A DNA stretch of 33,480 bases from contig JASBSV010000056.1 in assembly GCA_030148745.1 (NCBI GenBank), positions 1 through 33,480 of the forward strand, written 5' to 3'. Below the pieces are notes generated by a model. The model ran no database searches, had not been told where the DNA came from, and saw nothing but the letters and a program-made list of their open reading frames with translations. Source of the DNA: Paracoccaceae bacterium (GTDB taxonomy: Bacteria; Pseudomonadota; Alphaproteobacteria; Rhodobacterales; Rhodobacteraceae). Of the stretch, positions 26,479 to 33,480 are shown piece after piece (the stretch's first letter is position 1; every line of letters starts with the position of its first letter). The position numbers were made by a program, and so were the translations under genes.

Positions 26479-29328
26479 TTACTCGGCCGCGTCCAGATAG
26501 TCCTCAAGCGGCGGGCAGGTGCAGACAAGGTGACGGTCGCCATAGACATTGTCGATCCGGCCGACCGGGGGCCAGTATTTATCGACACGGAAGGACCCTT
26601 TGGGAAAACAGCCCTGCTCGCGGCTATAGGGGCGGTCCCATTCGGCCACCAGATCGTTGGTTGTATGGGGCGCGTTTTTAAGCGGGTTGTTTTCGGCGTC
26701 GATCTGGCCTGATGCGATGGCGTCGATCTCTTCGCGTATCTCAAGCATCGCGTTACAGAATCGGTCAAGCTCGGCCTTGGTTTCGCTTTCGGTCGGTTCA
26801 ACCATCAGCGTACCCGCCACCGGCCAGCTCATCGTCGGGGCGTGAAAGCCGTGGTCGATCAGCCGCTTGGCGATATCGTCGACGGTGACATGGGCGCTGG
26901 CTTCGAACGGGCGGGTGTCAAGAATGCATTCATGCGCAACCCGGCCATGGGTGCCTTTGAACAGCACGTCATAAGCCCCCTCAAGCCGTTTGGCGATGTA
27001 ATTGGCGTTCAGGATTGCAACCTTGGTCGCCTGCGTCAGGCCCGCGCCGCCCATCATCAGCACATAGGCCCAGCTGATCGGCAGAATGGTGGGTGAGCCA
27101 AAGGGCGCGCCCGAAACCGGCCCCTGACTTCCGCCGGTTTCCGGGTGGCCGGGCAGATAGGGGGCCAGATGCGCCTTGACGCCAATCGGACCCATGCCGG
27201 GGCCACCGCCGCCATGTGGGATGCAAAAGGTTTTATGCAAGTTCAGGTGGCTGACGTCAGAGCCTATATCGCCGGGCTTTGCCAATCCGACCATGGCGTT
27301 CATATTCGCGCCGTCCAGATAGACCTGCCCGCCAAAGGCGTGCGTGATCTCGCAAACTTCGCGCACGGTTTCTTCGAAAACCCCATGGGTTGAGGGATAG
27401 GTGATCATGCAGGCAGCCAGCGTATCGCCCGCCGCTTCGGCTTTGGCCCTGAAATCCACCAGATCGATGTCGCCGTTATCGGTGCATTTCACGACTACAA
27501 CCGTCATGCCGCACATCTGCGCCGAAGCGGGGTTGGTGCCATGCGCATTTACCGGGATCAGGCAGATCCTGCGCTTATCTTCGCCGTTGGCCTTGTGATA
27601 GGCCGAGATCGTCAAAAGCCCGGCATATTCGCCCTGTGCGCCCGAGTTCGGCTGCATCGACATCGCGTCATAACCGGTGATCGTGCAAAGCTTGTCAGAC
27701 AGATCGCCGATCAGTTCCTGATAGCCAAGGGTCTGATCTTCGGGCGCAAAGGGGTGGATCGTAGAAAACTCGCGCCAGCTGACCGGCATCATTTCCGCGG
27801 CTGAGTTCAGCTTCATCGTGCAGGAGCCCAGCGGGATCATCGCCCGGTCCAGTGCCAGATCGCGGTCGGCCAGACGGCGCATATAGCGCATCATCTCGGT
27901 CTCGGCCCGGTTCATGTGAAACACCGGATGGCCCAGATAATCCGACGTGCGCAAAAGCGCGTCCGGCACCCGGTAGTCGGGGGTCAGATCGGCGTCTTTG
28001 CGATCAATGCCAAAGGCGCGCCACAGCGCCTCGGTCGTGTCGCGTCGGGTGGTTTCGTCATAGGTGATGCCGATCCGCGTCTCGCCGATTTTGCGCAGGT
28101 TGATCCCCTCGGCCACCGCCGATTTCAACACCACGCCCTGCATCGCCCCGACATCAACCGTGATGGTGTCGAAAAACGCCTTGGGTTCGACGGTAAAACC
28201 GCCCGCTTCAAGGCCCTTGGCCATGCGCAGGGTCTTGCGATGGATGCGCTGCGCTATGGCCTTGAGGCCCTCGGGTCCGTGAAACACCGCATAGAATGAG
28301 GCCATGACCGCCAGAAGGGCCTGTGCGGTACAGACGTTGGATGTCGCTTTTTCGCGGCGGATATGCTGTTCGCGGGTTTGCAGCGACAGGCGATAGGCCT
28401 TGGTGCCGTGGCTGTCGATCGAAACCCCGACCAGACGGCCCGGAATAGACCGCTTATAGGCGTCGCGGCAGGCAAGATAGGCCGCATGCGGCCCGCCAAA
28501 CCCGACCGGCACGCCAAAGCGCTGGGTCGATCCGACGGCGATATCGGCGCCCATCGCGCCGGGCTCTTTCAATATCGTCAGCGCCAGCGGATCGGCGACC
28601 ATGATCCCGATCGCCCGCGCGTCGTGAAGGGCGGCAATCGGGTCGCTGAAATCAGCCAGATCGCCATAGGTGCCGGGATATTGGAAAATCGCGCCAAAGA
28701 CCTTTTCGGGCTCCAGCGTATCAGGCGCGCCGACGATCAGTTCGATCCCCAAAGGCGCGGCGCGGGTTTGCATCACGGCGATATTCTGGGGATGGCAGTT
28801 TTCATCGACGAAAAAGGCCCGCGCCTTTGATTTTGCCACGCGCTCGGCCATGACCATCGCTTCGGCGCAGGCGGTTGCCTCATCCAGAAGCGAGGCATTG
28901 GCGATCTCAAGCCCGGTCAGATCCGAGATCATCGTCTGAAAGTTCAACAGCGCCTCAAGCCGGCCCTGACTGATCTCGGGCTGATAGGGGGTATAGGCGG
29001 TGTACCAGGCGGGATTTTCCAGAATGTTGCGCTGGATAACCGGGGGGGTGACCGTACCATGATAGCCCTGGCCGATAAGCGAGTTCAGAACCTCGTTTTT
29101 GGCGGCGACCTGACGCATGTGCCAAAGCAACTCGCGCTCGGACATCGGTTTGCCGAAATCAAGCGGCTCTTTCTGCCGGATGTCTTCGGGTACGGTCTGA
29201 TCGATCAGCTCATCCAGAGAGCTTACGCCAAGAACATCCAGCATCGCCTCCATCTCGCTTGGAGACGGCCCGATGTGCCGGCGGTTGGCAAAATCATAAG
29301 GCAGATAATCGGTCGGTGTGAAGGGCAT
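26479..29328 (-). CDS. gcvP: Glycine dehydrogenase (decarboxylating), P-protein of the glycine cleavage system
   Basis: A 949-residue single-chain P-protein with a strong AGGAGGGGG ribosome-binding site before the ATG at 29328. It decarboxylates glycine and passes the aminomethyl group to lipoyl-GcvH. The pyridoxal-phosphate lysine is K699 in [23 protein letters not shown]. Other family blocks are [14 protein letters not shown] near the N-terminus, [36 protein letters not shown] and [14 protein letters not shown]. The N- and C-terminal halves are repeated PLP-fold domains, as expected for the fused form. It follows gcvH after 78 bp, in a gcvT-gcvH-gcvP order controlled by a glycine riboswitch. 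Confidence 0.98.
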   Translation of the reverse strand: MPFTPTDYLPYDFANRRHIGPSPSEMEAMLDVLGVSSLDELIDQTVPEDIRQKEPLDFGKPMSERELLWHMRQVAAKNEVLNSLIGQGYHGTVTPPVIQRNILENPAWYTAYTPYQPEISQGRLEALLNFQTMISDLTGLEIANASLLDEATACAEAMVMAERVAKSKARAFFVDENCHPQNIAVMQTRAAPLGIELIVGAPDTLEPEKVFGAIFQYPGTYGDLADFSDPIAALHDARAIGIMVADPLALTILKEPGAMGADIAVGSTQRFGVPVGFGGPHAAYLACRDAYKRSIPGRLVGVSIDSHGTKAYRLSLQTREQHIRREKATSNVCTAQALLAVMASFYAVFHGPEGLKAIAQRIHRKTLRMAKGLEAGGFTVEPKAFFDTITVDVGAMQGVVLKSAVAEGINLRKIGETRIGITYDETTRRDTTEALWRAFGIDRKDADLTPDYRVPDALLRTSDYLGHPVFHMNRAETEMMRYMRRLADRDLALDRAMIPLGSCTMKLNSAAEMMPVSWREFSTIHPFAPEDQTLGYQELIGDLSDKLCTITGYDAMSMQPNSGAQGEYAGLLTISAYHKANGEDKRRICLIPVNAHGTNPASAQMCGMTVVVVKCTDNGDIDLVDFRAKAEAAGDTLAACMITYPSTHGVFEETVREVCEITHAFGGQVYLDGANMNAMVGLAKPGDIGSDVSHLNLHKTFCIPHGGGGPGMGPIGVKAHLAPYLPGHPETGGSQGPVSGAPFGSPTILPISWAYVLMMGGAGLTQATKVAILNANYIAKRLEGAYDVLFKGTHGRVAHECILDTRPFEASAHVTVDDIAKRLIDHGFHAPTMSWPVAGTLMVEPTESETKAELDRFCNAMLEIREEIDAIASGQIDAENNPLKNAPHTTNDLVAEWDRPYSREQGCFPKGSFRVDKYWPPVGRIDNVYGDRHLVCTCPPLEDYLDAAE

Positions 29329-29368
29329 GATCCCCCTCCTTCTTTGTCGCGAAACACCCCACAGCAGA

Positions 29369-29384
29369 CCGGGGCATGGCCCGG
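29369..29384. other. Small GC-rich hairpin between gcvH and gcvP
   Basis: CCGGG and CCCGG flank a 6-base loop in the 78-bp space between gcvH and gcvP. It has no T-tract. It could tune the relative expression of gcvP or stabilise the mRNA, or be chance in GC-rich DNA. Confidence 0.25.
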
Positions 29385-29406
29385 CCCGCTTCGGCAGTGC
29401 AAAGGG

Positions 29407-29766
29407 TTACCCGATGAATTTCTTATAGGCGGCTTCGTCCATCAGCTCGTCCAGCGCTGACAGATCCTCGACCTTCATCTTGAAGAACCACGCGTCGCCC
29501 GTGGGATCGTCGTTGACCAGCCCGGGATTGTCGGCGAGCGTTTCGTTCACCTCGACAATCTCGCCATCCAGCGGTGCCAGGATGTCCGAGGCGGCCTTGA
29601 CCGATTCAATCACCACAACCTCGTCGTCCTTGGCCACTTCGGTGCCCGGCTCGGGTAGATCGACAAAGACGACATCGCCCAGTTGGGTAGAGGCATGTTC
29701 GCTGATCCCGACAACGACCAGATCGTCCTCGACGCGCAGCCATTCGTGTTCTTCTGTGTATCTCAT
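29407..29766 (-). CDS. gcvH: Glycine cleavage system H protein
   Basis: A 119-residue lipoyl carrier protein starting MRYTEEHEWLRVEDDLVVVG. The lipoylation lysine is K57 in VVVIESVKAASDILAPL. Downstream VNETLADNPGLVNDDPTGDAWFFKMK is the family C-terminal block. It shuttles the aminomethyl intermediate between GcvP, GcvT and the lipoamide dehydrogenase L-protein. Length is near the family norm of about 120-130. It starts 15 bp after gcvT, with AAGGGGAAAA upstream as the ribosome-binding site. Confidence 0.98.
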   Translation of the reverse strand: MRYTEEHEWLRVEDDLVVVGISEHASTQLGDVVFVDLPEPGTEVAKDDEVVVIESVKAASDILAPLDGEIVEVNETLADNPGLVNDDPTGDAWFFKMKVEDLSALDELMDEAAYKKFIG

Positions 29767-29781
29767 ATGTTTTCCCCTTGG

Positions 29782-30912
29782 TTATCTTTTGTAGGTCGCC
29801 GGCCGGAACGGCATGTCCGACACCGTGGCGGGCAGGCGTTTACCACGCACTTCACCCCAAAGCCTTGTTCCTGTCACGCCATGATTGGCTTCGACATATC
29901 CCATCGACATCGGGCGTTCGATTAACGGGCCAAAAGCCCCCGATGTGATCTGGCCGACCGGTTTTTCATCAGTTTCCCCGGCAAAAAGATCGGTTCCCGC
30001 CCGCATCGGCGCCCGGCCCTCGGGCAATAGTCCGATACGCAGGCGTTTCGGCCCTGTCTCCAGCTCGCTCAGGATCCGCGCCGCGCCCGGAAAGCGGCCT
30101 TCGCGCTCGCCGCCTGTGCGCCGGACCTTCTGAATTGCCCATGTCAGATCGGCCTCGACCGGGCTGGTGGTTTCATCAAGGTCCGAGCCATAAAGGCAAA
30201 GCCCGGCCTCAAGCCGCAGGCTGTCGCGCGCGCCCAGACCGATGGGCGCCACGCCTTCCATTTCGAGCAGCACCCGGGCCAGCGCCGCCGCCTGTTCGTT
30301 CGCCACCGAAACTTCAAAACCGTCTTCACCCGAATACCCTGAGCGGGAAACCCACAGCTCGCCGAATTTCGAGGGGAATGCCGCCGCATCCATGAACCGC
30401 ATCGCCGCGGTCTGGGGCGCTATTTCGGCCATGACGGCTTCGGCCGATGGCCCCTGAAGCGCCAGAAGCGCCCGGTCGGTGATTTCTTCGATATCGCATC
30501 GGTCGCCAAGGTGTTTGCGCATATGGGCGATGTCGGCGGCCTTACAGGCCGCATTGACCACCACAAACAGGTGATCGCCGCGATTGGCGACCATCAGATC
30601 GTCAAGAATGCCGCCATCGTCATTGGTGAACATCGCATAGCGCTGCCGGCCCTCTTTCAGACCCGCGATATCGACCGGCACGAGCGATTCAAGCGCCAGC
30701 GCGGCATCGGCCAGATTGCCCGATTTGGGGCGCAGGATCACCTGACCCATATGGCTGACGTCGAACAGCCCGGCATGGGCGCGCGTGTGAAGATGTTCTT
30801 TCATCACGCCCATCGGATATTGTACCGGCATGTCATAGCCGGCAAAGGGAACCATCTTGGCCCCCAGATCCAGATGCAGCTGGTAAAGCGCGGTGCGTTC
30901 AAGCTCGGCCAT
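29782..30912 (-). CDS. gcvT: Aminomethyltransferase, T-protein of the glycine cleavage system
   Basis: A 376-residue protein beginning MAELERTALYQLHLDLGAKM. The ATG at 30912 is chosen because GGAAGGGA lies six bases upstream (30919-30926). The alternative ATG at 30918 would touch that site directly. It transfers the methylene group from aminomethyl-lipoyl GcvH to tetrahydrofolate and releases ammonia. Family blocks are MVPFAGYDMPVQYPMGVMKEH, LFDVSHMGQV, LALQGPSAEAVM, SRSGYSGEDGFEVSV and LRLEAGLCLYGSDLDETTSP. It is the first gene of the operon, downstream of a tandem glycine riboswitch. Confidence 0.97.
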   Translation of the reverse strand: MAELERTALYQLHLDLGAKMVPFAGYDMPVQYPMGVMKEHLHTRAHAGLFDVSHMGQVILRPKSGNLADAALALESLVPVDIAGLKEGRQRYAMFTNDDGGILDDLMVANRGDHLFVVVNAACKAADIAHMRKHLGDRCDIEEITDRALLALQGPSAEAVMAEIAPQTAAMRFMDAAAFPSKFGELWVSRSGYSGEDGFEVSVANEQAAALARVLLEMEGVAPIGLGARDSLRLEAGLCLYGSDLDETTSPVEADLTWAIQKVRRTGGEREGRFPGAARILSELETGPKRLRIGLLPEGRAPMRAGTDLFAGETDEKPVGQITSGAFGPLIERPMSMGYVEANHGVTGTRLWGEVRGKRLPATVSDMPFRPATYKR

Positions 30913-30966
30913 TCCCATTCCCTTCCACGTCTAAACCGGGGCAACAGGTGACCGTCCGGCATTTAT

Positions 30967-30981
30967 GGCAGAAACTCTGCC
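30967..30981 (-). other. Hairpin downstream of the glycine riboswitch (possible expression platform)
   Basis: GGCAGA and TCTGCC form a perfect 6-bp stem with a 3-base loop, lying between the second glycine aptamer and gcvT. No T-tract follows in the transcribed strand, so it is not a clear terminator. It could belong to the switching part of the leader. Confidence 0.35.
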
Positions 30982-30984
30982 GTC

Positions 30985-31142
30985 AATGCCCCCTCTGTCC
31001 TTTCGCCTGAGATCGTTATCCCTTCGGCGGGTGCTGTGGCACCACTCTCCAGAGTTCAGTCGTGCAGCGCGGTCCTTTAGCCTGAGAGTTTACCGGGGCG
31101 GTTGCTCCTTCGGCACCAGATCGCTCTGGTTCTCCCGACACT
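30985..31142 (-). ncRNA. Tandem glycine riboswitch (gcvT leader)
   Basis: Read on the minus strand, two aptamers lie in a row. The first (about 31066-31137) contains GCCGAAGGAGCAACCG and CTCTCAGGCTAAAGGACCG. The second (about 30989-31056) contains GCCGAAGGGATAACG and ATCTCAGGCGAAAGGACAGAG. These are the conserved core blocks of the gcvT RNA motif, and a short linker joins the two units. Such tandem aptamers usually turn on glycine cleavage genes when glycine is abundant. The leader sits about 75 bp before gcvT. The gene-free interval 30913-31287 is made up of this RNA, the gcvT 5' end and the two divergent promoters. Confidence 0.95.
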
Positions 31143-31287
31143 GCTTCCCCGCCGTATCCGAAAACCATACCGCGAAGCAAGACCTATGAATGCGGTTGTA
31201 TACAGATAAAAAGACAAAAATAAAAATTTACCATTTGATAAAAAATAAAACTGTGGCAGGCTGGATTAACAGAAAACGGAGTGCTTC
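31143..31287. promoter_or_regulatory. Divergent gcv/preT promoter region with a RutR-like palindrome
   Basis: This AT-rich gap must hold the minus-strand gcv promoter and the plus-strand preT promoter. TTTACCATTTGATAAA at 31227-31242 is an imperfect palindrome close in shape to the E. coli RutR site TTGACCAnnTGGTCAA; RutR senses pyrimidines. TGTATACA (31197-31204) is a separate 8-bp palindrome. No clear -35/-10 pair could be assigned for either gene. Confidence 0.45.
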
Positions 31288-32622
31288 ATGTCCAACAGTC
31301 CGATGACGCCCGGCATTGTTCCGGCACGATTGACCGCCGAGCAGCTGAGCGAGAACTTTGCCGATCTGCATCCGCCGCTGGAGCCGCATGAAGCGGCGGT
31401 GGCCGCCGATCGCTGTTATTTCTGTTATGACGCCCCTTGTGTCACTGCCTGTCCGACGGCGATCGATATTCCGATGTTCATTCGCCAGATCCAGACCGGC
31501 ACGGCCGAAGGGGCGGCGCGCACAATCCTTGAGCAAAATATCCTTGGCGGCATGTGCGCGCGGGTCTGCCCGACGGAAACGCTTTGTGAGCAGGCCTGTG
31601 TCCGCGAGGCCGCCGAAGGCCGCCCGGTCGAGATCGGACGGCTTCAGCGCTTTGCGACGGATACGCTTATGTCGGCCGGGGTGCATCCTTTCTCCCGTGC
31701 TGCCCCGACCGGCAAGCGTATCGCGGTGGTGGGTGCCGGGCCGGCTGGTCTGGCCTGCGCCCACCGGCTGGCGATGTTGGGTCATGAGGTTGTGATCCTC
31801 GATGCGCGCCCCAAGGCCGGGGGGCTGAATGAATTCGGCATCGCCGCTTACAAATCGACCAATGGTTTCGCCGAGCAGGAGGTCAACTGGCTGATGCAGA
31901 TCGGCGGTATCACGGTCGAAAACGGCAAGGCGCTGGGCCGCGATGTGACGCTGGATGATCTGACGCGCGATTACGATGCGGTTCTGCTTGGTATCGGCCT
32001 GGGGGGCGTCAACGCGCTCAACGCATCGGGCGAAGAGAAGCCGGGCGTCAGCGATGCGGTCTCTTTCATCGCGGATCTGCGTCAGGCCGAGGATCTGACA
32101 AAGCTTCCCACGGGCCGCCACGTCGTTGTGATCGGCGGCGGTATGACGGCGATCGACGCCGCGGTTCAGTCGCGCCTGCTTGGGGCCGAGGATGTCACCA
32201 TCGCCTATCGGCGCGGACGCGAGAGGATGGGCGCATCGCGTTACGAGCAGGATCTGGCCACCGCGAAGGGTGTTCGCATCCTTGAAAATGTCGTTTTGCG
32301 CAACATCATCGGCAACGGCGCCCTGCGCGAGGTCGAGCTTGAGTATGTCACTCAGGGCGATGCGGGTCTGAAACCCACCGGCGAAACGATCCGCCTGCCC
32401 GCCGATCAGGTGCTCAAGGCAATCGGTCAGAGGTTGAGCGGCCAGCCCGAAGGCCTGAAACTGGACGGCACAAAGATCGCCGTTGACGGACGCGGCCGCA
32501 CATCGCGCGCTGGTGTCTGGGCGGCGGGTGACTGTGCGTCGGGGGGTGATGATCTGACCGTGACGGCGGTTGCCGAGGGCCGGGATGCGGCGATGGATAT
32601 TCACGGCGGCCTGAATGAATAA
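31288..32622 (+). CDS. preT: NAD-dependent dihydropyrimidine dehydrogenase subunit PreT
   Basis: A 444-residue oxidoreductase with GGAG eight bases before the ATG. The N-terminal part holds cysteine clusters that bind iron-sulfur centres (CYFCYDAPCVTACPTAIDI at ~47-65 and GGMCARVCPTETLCEQAC at ~90-108). A first dinucleotide fold follows (RIAVVGAGPAGLACAHRLA) and a second (HVVVIGGGMTAIDAAVQSR). The C-terminus has the FAD-type GVWAAGDCASGGDDLTVTAVAEG. This plan is shared with the glutamate synthase small subunit, but the immediately downstream preA fixes the call. PreT feeds electrons from NADH to PreA for reduction of uracil and thymine, the first step of reductive pyrimidine catabolism. preA starts 79 bp later. 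Confidence 0.93.
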   Translation: MSNSPMTPGIVPARLTAEQLSENFADLHPPLEPHEAAVAADRCYFCYDAPCVTACPTAIDIPMFIRQIQTGTAEGAARTILEQNILGGMCARVCPTETLCEQACVREAAEGRPVEIGRLQRFATDTLMSAGVHPFSRAAPTGKRIAVVGAGPAGLACAHRLAMLGHEVVILDARPKAGGLNEFGIAAYKSTNGFAEQEVNWLMQIGGITVENGKALGRDVTLDDLTRDYDAVLLGIGLGGVNALNASGEEKPGVSDAVSFIADLRQAEDLTKLPTGRHVVVIGGGMTAIDAAVQSRLLGAEDVTIAYRRGRERMGASRYEQDLATAKGVRILENVVLRNIIGNGALREVELEYVTQGDAGLKPTGETIRLPADQVLKAIGQRLSGQPEGLKLDGTKIAVDGRGRTSRAGVWAAGDCASGGDDLTVTAVAEGRDAAMDIHGGLNE

Positions 32623-32701
32623 GCTATGTTGAACCCTCTGCGCTGCGCACCCCACCGCGACATCCAAATCCACTGCGGCATAAATGGAAGGGAACTGATC
32701 A

Positions 32702-33480
32702 ATGGCTGATCTGACGACCGAATTTGTAGGCATCAAATCCCCCAATCCTTTCTGGCTGGCCTCGGCGCCGCCTACCGACAAGGAATATAATGTCCGCCGC
32801 GCGTTTGAGGCCGGCTGGGGCGGTGTCGTCTGGAAAACACTGGGCGAGGCGGGCCCGCCTGTCGTCAACGTCAATGGCCCCCGAGATGGCGCGGTATATG
32901 GCGCCGACCGCCGCCTTTTGGGGTTGAACAACATCGAGTTGATCACCGACCGACCGCTTGAGGTGAACCTGCGCGAGATCAAGGCAGTCAAACGCGATTA
33001 CCCGGACCGTGCGGTCGTGGTCAGCATCATGGTGCCCTGCGAAGAGGCGGCGTGGAAAGCGATCCTTCCCTTGGTCGAAGAAACCGGCGCCGACGGGATC
33101 GAGCTGAACTTTGGTTGCCCGCACGGGATGAGCGAACGCGGAATGGGATCAGCCGTGGGGCAGGTGCCCGAGTATATCGAGATGGTCGCGCGTTGGTGCA
33201 AGGCGAACACTCGCATGCCAGTCATTGTCAAACTGACGCCCAATATCACCGATATTCGCTATCCGGCGCGCGCCGCCCTGAAAGGTGGGGCAGATGCGGT
33301 GTCATTGATCAACACGGTCAGTTCGATCACCTCGGTCAACCTTGACACCATGTCGCCCGAGCCTTCGATTGATGGCAAGGGAAGCCATGGCGGTTACTGC
33401 GGCCCGGCGGTCAAGCCGATTGCCCTGAATATGGTGGCCGAGATTGCCCGCGACGCCCAAACCCGCGGCCTGCCAATCAG
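32702..33480 (+). CDS. preA: NAD-dependent dihydropyrimidine dehydrogenase subunit PreA, N-terminal part (runs off window)
   Basis: The frame opens at ATG 32702 (MADLTTEFVGIKSPNPFWLA) and stays open to the end of the window, giving 259 residues. A GGAAGGGA ribosome-binding site lies about ten bases upstream. It has the FMN-barrel pattern of dihydroorotate dehydrogenase-like enzymes: SAPPTDKEYNVRRAFEAGWG, GLNNIELITDRPLEVNLREI, GIELNFGCPHGMSERGMGSA and PVIVKLTPNITD. In full-length PreA a C-terminal ferredoxin-like iron-sulfur domain follows; that part would lie outside. With PreT it reduces uracil or thymine to the dihydropyrimidine. Confidence 0.95.
   Translation, partial: MADLTTEFVGIKSPNPFWLASAPPTDKEYNVRRAFEAGWGGVVWKTLGEAGPPVVNVNGPRDGAVYGADRRLLGLNNIELITDRPLEVNLREIKAVKRDYPDRAVVVSIMVPCEEAAWKAILPLVEETGADGIELNFGCPHGMSERGMGSAVGQVPEYIEMVARWCKANTRMPVIVKLTPNITDIRYPARAALKGGADAVSLINTVSSITSVNLDTMSPEPSIDGKGSHGGYCGPAVKPIALNMVAEIARDAQTRGLPI

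Noticed and set aside
31288-32622. Glutamate synthase small subunit as an alternative name for the 444-residue oxidoreductase
   Set aside because: The domain plan is shared, but the next gene is PreA-like rather than a glutamate synthase large subunit, so PreT is the better call.
31228-32991. A long open frame (587 codons) on the minus strand opposite preT and preA
   Set aside because: It is antisense to preT and preA, which have clear conserved motifs. Its translation is Arg/Ala/Gly-rich with no recognisable domain, the usual result of GC-rich codon structure.

Overview
The window is about 33 kb of GC-rich chromosomal DNA that reads as Alphaproteobacteria, most likely family Rhodobacteraceae/Roseobacteraceae in the broad sense. 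The reasons are the order hemD - Mic60-like gene - hemY, a PutA without an N-terminal DNA-binding domain next to a divergent Lrp-type regulator, an iol operon carrying a DUF2090 protein, and a gcvTHP operon behind a tandem glycine riboswitch divergent from preTA. No species is claimed. Nearly every base is in a gene. No insertion sequence, prophage, CRISPR array or integrase was seen.

Layout. (1) 1-3285, plus strand: the end of hemD, a mitofilin/Mic60-like membrane protein and a HemY-family TPR protein with a C-terminal four-cysteine zinc-ribbon-like motif. A tRNA-Thr(CGT) follows at 3347-3422. (2) 3499-14392: surface polysaccharide and secreted-protein region. It holds an ExoY/WcaJ-type sugar transferase, a large RTX protein (beta-propeller, RTX, nidogen-like domain, RTX), and a split capsule-export locus. 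On the minus strand are KpsE-like, KpsT-like and a GT2 glycosyltransferase; divergently on the plus strand are KpsM-like, an RgpF-WbsX two-domain glycosyltransferase and a sulfotransferase-like protein. (3) 14435-18503: putA and its probable regulator putR, divergent. (4) 18510-25142, minus strand: myo-inositol catabolism, iolG - DUF2090 protein - iolD - iolE - iolB, tightly packed with two ATGA overlaps, preceded by a LacI-family regulator. Two nearly identical perfect inverted repeats flank the regulator gene and look like its operators. (5) 25185-26405: a YcaQ-like DNA glycosylase. (6) 26479-31142, minus strand: gcvT-gcvH-gcvP under a tandem glycine riboswitch. (7) 31288 to the end, plus strand: preT and the start of preA, reductive pyrimidine catabolism.

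How the genes work together. The sugar transferase, GT2, RgpF-WbsX protein and sulfotransferase-like protein could build and decorate a lipid-linked polysaccharide exported by the KpsE/KpsM/KpsT machinery. An outer-membrane export protein and KpsC/KpsS-type genes are not in the window. The catabolic half handles proline, inositol, glycine and pyrimidines, each with a recognisable control element: Lrp-type regulator, LacI-type operators, glycine riboswitch, and a possible RutR-like box.

Most of the window is ordinary core metabolism. The points most worth a second look are the paired LacI operators, the DUF2090 protein without its usual kinase half, the RTX protein with an embedded nidogen-like domain, the split capsule locus, and the zinc-ribbon HemY. 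No wholly new system could be demonstrated from sequence alone.
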